In this document: one piece after another, positions 7,811 through 12,217 of the stretch
Layout of the letters: every line of letters starts with the position of its first letter
How positions within the stretch are numbered: position 1 is the stretch's first letter
DNA from: Candidatus Nanohalarchaeota archaeon
GTDB lineage: Archaea; EX4484-52; B79-G9
NCBI GenBank assembly: GCA_003660865.1
Contig: QMVA01000015.1
Coordinates: 1 to 15,092 of the forward strand
Length of the DNA stretch: 15,092 nt
Reading direction: 5' to 3'
Notes under the pieces: generated by a model
What the model saw: the letters and a program-made list of their open reading frames with translations, nothing else
Database searches by the model: none
What the model was told of the DNA's origin: nothing
Program-made: the position numbers and the translations under genes

Positions 7811-7905
7811 GTTAACGTTGTTACTAAATGGACAAAATTCTCCAAAAACCAAGAGACGTGAATCTATATGGCAAAGACATATAGTCTAAAAAGTTATGTC
7901 TTTGA
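7807..7905 (-). repeat. ~100-bp intergenic repeat, copy C (inverted relative to A and B)
   Basis: Read on the minus strand, this matches copy B over its whole length with scattered substitutions and one small indel. It contains an inverted repeat with perfect 10-base arms (7872-7881 and 7895-7904, CAAAGACATA/TATGTCTTTG, 13-base spacer), then the shared GTCTCTTGGTTTTTGG block and TTAACTATA. It fills most of the 167-bp gap between the 96-residue gene and the 157-residue gene, starting 6 bases after the upstream stop. Confidence 0.9.
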
Positions 7906-7910
7906 TTATA

Positions 7911-8201
7911 CTATGTCCCCGGGATTTTTTCATATATGGCTCTTGCTGCTTTTGCGAGTTTTATTATCGGGTTGTTATCCCAGATCTCATTCATAGCCAG
8001 TCCCGTCTTGCTTAGGGCAATGAATATTAATGCTGCGATTATTCCAACGACCAGCAGTTCACCGGTCCACAAAAGCATGGCTTTTACAGCTATTTCTGCT
8101 TTCTTCCTTCGGGTAGTGTTTACTGGTACATTTTGATGCAATAGGTATATCGAACAGTAAAACAGCCTGAAAGCCAGAGGATTCTGATAGCACATTTCCA
8201 T
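7911..8201 (-). CDS. Small single-pass membrane protein, pilin-like
   Basis: A 96-residue protein with one clear hydrophobic helix (around LLVVGIIAALIFIAL, residues ~50-66) preceded by basic RRKK. I chose the ATG at 8201 because it overlaps the upstream TAA as TAATG, a typical coupling junction; the in-frame ATG at 8216 would overlap the neighbour by 16 bases and add five residues. The first ~35 residues are long for a prepilin leader and moderately hydrophobic themselves, so the true start may lie further in. The C-terminal tail is short and charged (KLAKAARAIYEKI). It sits between the 618-residue protein and repeat copy C. Family unknown. Confidence 0.65.
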   Translation of the reverse strand: MEMCYQNPLAFRLFYCSIYLLHQNVPVNTTRRKKAEIAVKAMLLWTGELLVVGIIAALIFIALSKTGLAMNEIWDNNPIIKLAKAARAIYEKIPGT

Positions 8202-10057
8202 TATTTTCTGATGCATTCATTGACACCTGTTACTTCATTCATATTCCATTTACACATATCTGAACAGCCACTGCACGCCGCAGAGCCTGAGCAACTGGTG
8301 CAGTCACTACAGCATGCAGGATATACTTTGATTTGTTTTGTCAGCATATTATTAGCATTTCTCTTGGCTTCGTCAACCAGAGGGTATTTCAATGTGTCCA
8401 GATTGTCGATTCTTGCCACTACAGTATAAGCTCCCTCGACAAGATTAGAGCCGGATTTCATTGTGGTTGCTGTTATATCATTGATTGTGACTGTACCACC
8501 ACTCGGGATTATATGAACGGCAGTAACTACAGTTTCAGGATTGCCATTTATCGTTATGTGCAGATTATCTTCATCAAATTCAAAATCGTTGTCGCCATTG
8601 TTTTTGATATCCACACTGATCCATCCTTGTGAGTCTGTAGCAGTGAAAATTGTGTTTTTGTCGCAATCGGTGACAGTTTTGCATGGAAATATATCCACAA
8701 TCTCAAGGTCTTCAAATTTACATTTATCTTTTGTCGGATCATCTATCATTGTGTTTATCCTCATTATTTTTTGCGGCAAGGTACATGGAATACACCCAAT
8801 AGTGCACTTAGAGCCATCAACTACATTTACGCAGTAACTTTCGTATTCTGTCTTGTGCTCGTATTTACAGATACCGTCGAGGCTGTGCGTGCCGCTGTCA
8901 GATAGTCCTGTGAGGATATATTCTTTGCTGTCAGTATTATCTATATAGCAAAGATTTGCAACTCTGTGTTCCCCTGTACATGTCATGCTCGCATGAACTT
9001 TTGCTGTGCATAGGGGTATGTCTACACGGTCAGGTGGGCCGGGTATTTCGTCATCTACGTTCAGAAGTATCTTGAACAGTATCCCTTCCAGTTCCCCTGT
9101 GACTCTGGGCATTGTGAATTCGTAATCAGTACCACTCGGTATTAGTCTGCCAAGTTCACAGCCGGGAATTGGTGTCGGAGTGCCAATAGTAGGATCTTCA
9201 CACTGGCCAGAGCCTGTTTCTATTTCTATCTTCACATCTGCTATCATGTGTGGTGATGTGCCTGTTATTTCTTTTTTGAAATGTACTTTTGTAGTTTCCG
9301 GTGAAATTGTAGTTTTCTGGTTGAACTTGACATCGCCCAAGATGGTTGCATCTTTGAGGCATGACCATTTTTTGTTTTTATATGGTGATAGTTTTAATGT
9401 GTCTGTCTCACCTATATTACCATCTGCATTACTTGATGTAAATGTGATTGTATGTTTGACGCCCGGTATGAATTTCTCAACTTCACTTTGGAAATTGCAT
9501 GGCAACTTGAATTCCACTTTCGGGGTGCATGGTGTGGTTGAAAGTGAGCATAATAGATAATCATCTCCGGAAGGCGTTATTTCTCCTCCGCTTGCATCTC
9601 TTATAGGTACTATGCCACCACTCTGGTTTTCAATTTTTACAGAAAAGTCAGCTATTTCTTCCGGCTTGATATTCTTGAATGTGACAGTCATTACAGAGCA
9701 TGGCAGAAAACCGTCGTCGTTGAGAGTGATAGTGCCATAGTCTGATGTCGGCTCCAAGGGAAGATCCTCCCCAGCATCCCTTATACGCGCAAATATAGCA
9801 CCACACTGTTTATCGCTGCCATCCGGCGATGCTGTACATTTATATATATCATATTCGGTACTGCATAGTTCCTGACATTCTGCTGCATATATGTTGTCAT
9901 CCAGTGTTGTGTGCATACCCATTCCAAGGATATTTTTTACCTTTTCTCCAATCCCTGATGTAAAAGTCGACGCAATAAATACTACTACCAGTCCTACCAC
10001 GCCCCCAAGTATTACGATATCCAAAGTCTTTCCAATACCTTTTCTACCTTTTTTCAT
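8201..10057 (-). CDS. Large pilin-like surface protein with repeated beta modules
   Basis: A 618-residue predicted surface protein of unknown family. The ATG at 10057 gives a class III prepilin-type start: MKKGRKG then a hydrophobic helix (DIVILGGVVGLVVVFIA, residues ~13-30). The frame is open up to 10252, so longer forms (ATG at 10126 or 10195) cannot be excluded, but none has a ribosome site and none looks like a signal. The ectodomain contains at least three degenerate modules that share an I-x-PSG-x-D/T motif (ITPSGDDY, LIPSGTDY, IIPSGGTV), consistent with repeated Ig-like beta-sandwiches. The last ~45 residues hold eight Cys (CCSDCTSC onward), a probable disulfide knob. It overlaps the next gene's start at 8201. 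A minor pilin or adhesin role is inferred from architecture and neighbours. Confidence 0.82.
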   Translation of the reverse strand: MKKGRKGIGKTLDIVILGGVVGLVVVFIASTFTSGIGEKVKNILGMGMHTTLDDNIYAAECQELCSTEYDIYKCTASPDGSDKQCGAIFARIRDAGEDLPLEPTSDYGTITLNDDGFLPCSVMTVTFKNIKPEEIADFSVKIENQSGGIVPIRDASGGEITPSGDDYLLCSLSTTPCTPKVEFKLPCNFQSEVEKFIPGVKHTITFTSSNADGNIGETDTLKLSPYKNKKWSCLKDATILGDVKFNQKTTISPETTKVHFKKEITGTSPHMIADVKIEIETGSGQCEDPTIGTPTPIPGCELGRLIPSGTDYEFTMPRVTGELEGILFKILLNVDDEIPGPPDRVDIPLCTAKVHASMTCTGEHRVANLCYIDNTDSKEYILTGLSDSGTHSLDGICKYEHKTEYESYCVNVVDGSKCTIGCIPCTLPQKIMRINTMIDDPTKDKCKFEDLEIVDIFPCKTVTDCDKNTIFTATDSQGWISVDIKNNGDNDFEFDEDNLHITINGNPETVVTAVHIIPSGGTVTINDITATTMKSGSNLVEGAYTVVARIDNLDTLKYPLVDEAKRNANNMLTKQIKVYPACCSDCTSCSGSAACSGCSDMCKWNMNEVTGVNECIRK

Positions 10058-10220
10058 TGCATGTGAAGTGTGCGTGGGCAATGAAATATTCAAATATTCT
10101 GAACGAGACGTATATTTTCCAGACATTTTTTTAATGCCGCTGCTATGAAAAGATGTACGAAACGCTCCAATTGTCCCGGGATTTCTATGATTTACCATAA
10201 GCAATCGCATGGATATAATA
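10058..10220 (-). other. 163-bp stretch upstream of the 618-residue gene; possible promoter
   Basis: The frame of the downstream gene stays open through this stretch, but its translation lacks a recognisable signal or domain. An AT-rich segment (AATATTTCAT, 10081-10090 on the minus strand) lies about 29 bases before the ATG at 10057 and could be a weak TATA box. No ribosome site is visible. Confidence 0.3.
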
Positions 10221-10499
10221 TTAGTATGGGCATGATACTCCCAACTCGTCACATCCTTCCCCTATTTTTCCCACACCATCCCAATCAGGGCAACTTGGGT
10301 CAACTCTCATACATGCATCGCATGCCCGTTTGCACATGTCTATCTTCAGTGCATTTCCTGCATCTTCCATCGGCTTTTCTGTGCTGTCTCTTGTTTTGCC
10401 TGTTGTGGTGTTCATCAGGGTTGCAAGTATGAGTGCAACTATAAGTACTACTACAATCGTGACAATTATCCATATTGTCTGACCTGTTGCTTTTCTCAT
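10221..10499 (-). CDS. Small class III pilin-like protein with six-Cys tail
   Basis: A 92-residue protein. It starts MRKATGQ followed by a long hydrophobic helix (IWIIVTIVVVLIVALILATL, residues ~9-28), the typical layout of an archaeal type IV prepilin with cleavage after Gly6. The C-terminal half carries six Cys (MCKRACDAC through SCPY), so the exposed head is probably disulfide-bonded. The start is secure: a GGTGAT ribosome site at 10505-10510 lies 5 bases before the ATG. It begins 15 bases after the stop of the 55-residue pilin and is almost certainly co-transcribed with it. Confidence 0.85.
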   Translation of the reverse strand: MRKATGQTIWIIVTIVVVLIVALILATLMNTTTGKTRDSTEKPMEDAGNALKIDMCKRACDACMRVDPSCPDWDGVGKIGEGCDELGVSCPY

Positions 10500-10514
10500 T
10501 ATCTATCACCTTAT

Positions 10515-10682
10515 TTAGTCTATTGTTGGGAAGTGCAGTGCCTCTTTTATCATTTCCACTGCCCTGTCACCGAGGAATACATATACTCCTGCGATAATTG
10601 CAAGGACTATCACTCCAAGCACCAGAAGCATTGTCTGGTTGATTGCAAAAGCGCCTTTCGCTTTTTTCTCTAGTGTTTCCAT
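10515..10682 (-). CDS. Short class III pilin (55 residues)
   Basis: A 55-residue protein and the first gene of the leftward operon. The sequence begins METLEKKAKG, then AFAINQTMLLVLGVIVLAII: a basic leader, the Lys-Gly cleavage junction and one hydrophobic helix. This is the classic archaeal class III signal (type IV pilin/archaellin processing by a PibD/FlaK-type peptidase). Only ~25 residues follow the helix, so the mature protein would be almost all helix, as in a core pilus subunit; it has no Cys. A strong GGTGGTG ribosome site (10686-10692) sits 3 bases before the ATG, with a TATA box at 10750-10757. Its first position and strong ribosome site suggest it may be the most abundant subunit. 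Confidence 0.88.
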   Translation of the reverse strand: METLEKKAKGAFAINQTMLLVLGVIVLAIIAGVYVFLGDRAVEMIKEALHFPTID

Positions 10683-10749
10683 TTACACCACCTGTTAATA
10701 TACCGGAGTTATCTGAGAGATATCCTAACCCATATTTAGGTTTCAGTAG

Positions 10750-10757
10750 TATTTATA
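10750..10757 (-). promoter_or_regulatory. TATA box of the leftward operon
   Basis: The minus strand reads CTATAAATAC, close to the archaeal consensus. Transcription would begin near 10727, giving a leader of about 45 bases that includes the GGTGGTG ribosome site. The same GTATTTATAGTT string (10749-10760) recurs exactly at 10909-10920, at the junction of repeats A and B. Confidence 0.6.
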
Positions 10758-10774
10758 GTTTGGATACAACGCAG

Positions 10775-10787
10775 AGGTGCTGTTGCA
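10775..10787 (-). promoter_or_regulatory. 13-bp motif TGCAACAGCACCT upstream of the leftward TATA box
   Basis: Read toward the leftward operon, this is TGCAACAGCACCT, ending 17 bases before the TATA box. An identical copy in the same orientation relative to its promoter is at 11082-11094. It is a candidate binding site for a shared transcription factor. Confidence 0.6.
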
Positions 10788-10835
10788 TATATACTAAGAA
10801 TTACAGAGACGGCTATTGATTTTGAGATTTTGTAG

Positions 10836-10918
10836 TCAAAGACATCACTTTTTACACCAATGTCTTTGCCATATATATTAGCGCCTCTTGATTATTTGTT
10901 AAGTTTGTGTATTTATAG
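10836..10918 (+). repeat. Intergenic tandem repeat, copy A
   Basis: This unit contains nine-base inverted arms CAAAGACAT (10837-10845) and ATGTCTTTG (10860-10868) with a 14-base spacer, followed by a CCATATA...CTCTTG block shared with copies B and C. Its tail runs into copy B and lacks the TTAACTATA end. A more degenerate unit may precede it (about 10761-10835). Confidence 0.8.
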
Positions 10919-11016
10919 TTGAAGACATAACTATTTGGACAAATGTCTTCACCATATAGATTAAGGTCTCTTGGTTTTTGGCTAAGTTTGTCCATATAGT
11001 AACGACCTTAACTATA
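10919..11016 (+). repeat. Intergenic tandem repeat, copy B
   Basis: This unit is directly adjacent to copy A. Its arms are TGAAGACAT (10920-10928) and ATGTCTTCA (10943-10951) with a 14-base spacer. Two arm positions differ from copy A and both differences are compensated on the other arm. It shares GTCTCTTGGTTTTTGG, TTTGTCCAT and TTAACTATA with copy C. Confidence 0.9.
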
Positions 11017-11081
11017 GTAACGGCGCCAACTATGGCTGAAAATCGCTAAACGATATCTGCAAATTCTTTGGGTGTGACTTG

Positions 11082-11094
11082 TGCAACAGCACCT
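11082..11094 (+). promoter_or_regulatory. 13-bp motif TGCAACAGCACCT upstream of the rightward TATA box
   Basis: This is an exact inverted copy of 10775-10787. It ends 25 bases before the TATA box at 11120-11128, in the same orientation toward its gene as the leftward copy. Confidence 0.6.
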
Positions 11095-11113
11095 AGCACA
11101 GATACAAAAATCA

Positions 11114-11141
11114 TAGTTATTTATATTTGAATGTATAACTA
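11114..11141 (+). promoter_or_regulatory. TATA box within an inverted repeat, promoter of the rightward operon
   Basis: TTTATATTT at 11120-11128 is centred 25 bases before the ATG at 11149, so the mRNA is probably leaderless. It is flanked by seven-base arms TAGTTAT (11114-11120) and ATAACTA (11135-11141) with a 14-base spacer, a possible operator that would block TBP binding. Confidence 0.55.
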
Positions 11142-11148
11142 ATCTGGT

Positions 11149-11259
11149 ATGCGGCGAAAAGGAGTAAAGGTAAATGTCTTTTTTATTGCATGCCTTGTCA
11201 TTGCATTGTTGATTTTTTACCTTTTTATCACAATCACAATGAGAATACTTGGATTTTGA
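11149..11259 (+). CDS. 36-residue membrane mini-protein, pilin-like
   Basis: ATG at 11149 to TGA at 11257-11259 gives MRRKGVKVNVFFIACLVIAL followed by a further hydrophobic stretch, ending RILGF. A basic leader RRKG followed by a single helix is the same layout as the other class III pilin-like proteins here. Nothing beyond the helix remains to form a head domain. The start is supported by a TATA box at leaderless distance and by the next gene following 12 bases later. It is too short for most gene callers. It could be a minimal pilin, an assembly factor or a small membrane partner. A non-functional short frame cannot be ruled out. Confidence 0.6.
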   Translation: MRRKGVKVNVFFIACLVIALLIFYLFITITMRILGF

Positions 11260-11271
11260 GCGGGTGAGTTT

Positions 11272-11469
11272 ATGAATCATATGTTTTGTCCGGATGTGAA
11301 GCAAAAATCAAAGGGCGCGATTGACCTTATTACCGGTATAATTCTTGTGCTTCTGGTGATGGGTATTGTGCTACTGGTTGTAAACATGATTGGGCTTCGC
11401 TTTCTTGATACTTTTGTGGAGCAGATAGCTGAGAAAATTGATTATTTCGTTGGAGGATTCAAGAATTAG
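11272..11469 (+). CDS. Small class III pilin-like protein (65 residues)
   Basis: A 65-residue protein. It starts with a ~14-residue leader ending KQKSKG, then AIDLITGIILVLLVMGIVLLVV, a hydrophobic helix, and a ~25-residue amphipathic tail (LDTFVEQIAEKIDYFVGGF). The Lys-Gly|Ala junction and helix match archaeal prepilins, and the size parallels the 55-residue pilin across the divergent promoter. A GGGTGAG ribosome site at 11262-11268 lies 3 bases before the ATG, so this gene is translated from the mRNA of the 36-residue gene. There is one Cys, in the leader. Confidence 0.85.
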   Translation: MNHMFCPDVKQKSKGAIDLITGIILVLLVMGIVLLVVNMIGLRFLDTFVEQIAEKIDYFVGGFKN

Positions 11470-11477
11470 ACTTTACG

Positions 11478-11520
11478 CTGCAAAGATATTTGTGATGCGC
11501 GTTTGCAGTAATTTATTTAA
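11478..11520 (+). promoter_or_regulatory. Inverted repeat abutting a TATA box before the 188-residue gene
   Basis: Arms CTGCAAA (11478-11484) and TTTGCAG (11502-11508) have a 17-base spacer. The second arm sits directly beside the TATA-like ATTTATTTAA (11511-11520), which is centred about 29 bases before the ATG at 11545. It could be an operator or a terminator of the upstream mini-operon. Confidence 0.45.
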
Positions 11521-11544
11521 GGCAGTGAATACTAATTCTTTTGT

Positions 11545-12111
11545 ATGTATGATCATACCAGACAGATGAAAGGTATGCACGACCTGAAGATGGCATTTCT
11601 CATAAGTGTTGTTCTCGGGCTTCTTATTGGCGTCATCCTTTTCTATGTGTATGGTGAGGTGCTTGGCGGGAAAATTACAGAGTTTAAGAATATCCTGTTT
11701 AATGTTGCTGACGAAAATCTCTATGAGAAAGACTGCGTGCTTCTCAGTAATGAGAATTTTAATGCAGGAGATGTGTATAATTTTCATGATATCAACCTCA
11801 ATGATGTAGAACTTAAGAATGTTGAGCATCTTGGGCTTCTTATGAAATGCGGCCACGGTATTTTCAAAGGAGCAGATATTGAGGAATGGATGGTAACTGC
11901 TCACGATAACGGGGCAGAGCTTTTTGACTCGCCGTTGGAGGTCGGCGCTGTATGCGGCGTTTTAAAGAGCGCATCAATTATATTTGTTGAGTCCAACGGG
12001 TATGAGACCGATGTGCCCGGCAAGAGTGTGGATGTCCATATCAAGATAAAGGATAAGTTTCTTGCAGGAACAAGCGCGGATATGTATCTATGCTATTCTG
12101 CGCACAGGTGA
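11545..12111 (+). CDS. Pilin-like protein (188 residues)
   Basis: The N-terminus has RQMKG then MHDLKMAFLISVVLGLLIG, a Lys-Gly junction followed by a hydrophobic helix (residues ~16-36), in keeping with a class III prepilin. The ectodomain is ~150 residues, probably mostly beta, with four widely spaced Cys (DCVLL, KCGHG, VCGVL, LCYSA) rather than a dense cluster. No known domain was recognised. I chose the ATG at 11545 because a TATA-like sequence lies about 29 bases upstream, fitting a nearly leaderless mRNA; ATGs at 11566 and 11575 are alternatives that would shorten or remove the leader. It probably has its own promoter within the rightward cluster. Confidence 0.82.
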   Translation: MYDHTRQMKGMHDLKMAFLISVVLGLLIGVILFYVYGEVLGGKITEFKNILFNVADENLYEKDCVLLSNENFNAGDVYNFHDINLNDVELKNVEHLGLLMKCGHGIFKGADIEEWMVTAHDNGAELFDSPLEVGAVCGVLKSASIIFVESNGYETDVPGKSVDVHIKIKDKFLAGTSADMYLCYSAHR

Positions 12112-12151
12112 TTGTTATTGAAGTCGCAAAACCAGAGAAGCAGGACAAAGC

Positions 12152-12185
12152 AAAATATATTTTCTCTTGGTAAAATATATATATA
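12152..12185 (+). promoter_or_regulatory. AT-rich promoter region of the large rightward gene
   Basis: A perfect 12-base palindrome AAAATATATTTT (12152-12163), followed by a T-rich run, could end the upstream transcript. TATATATATA at about 12175-12185 is a probable TATA box, with transcription starting roughly 12 bases before the ATG at 12218. Confidence 0.45.
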
Positions 12186-12217
12186 CTACTAAGGATAATT
12201 ATAGACTTGTGGCTGAT

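Noticed and set aside
10836..11016. CRISPR array
   Set aside because: There are only two adjacent units, the conserved part covers nearly the whole unit rather than alternating with unique spacers, and no cas genes are present.
10775..11094. MITE-like transposable element bounded by 13-bp terminal inverted repeats
   Set aside because: No matching target-site duplication flanks the arms, the third repeat copy (7807-7905) lacks these arms, and the placement relative to two TATA boxes explains the symmetry better as regulation.
10683..11148. Replication origin
   Set aside because: The region is AT-rich with repeats, but no recognisable archaeal origin recognition box and no cdc6/orc1 gene is visible nearby.
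11473..11904. 143-residue minus-strand open frame
   Set aside because: It is antisense to the 188-residue pilin-like gene, which has a prepilin signal and a TATA box. The minus frame shows no recognisable feature.
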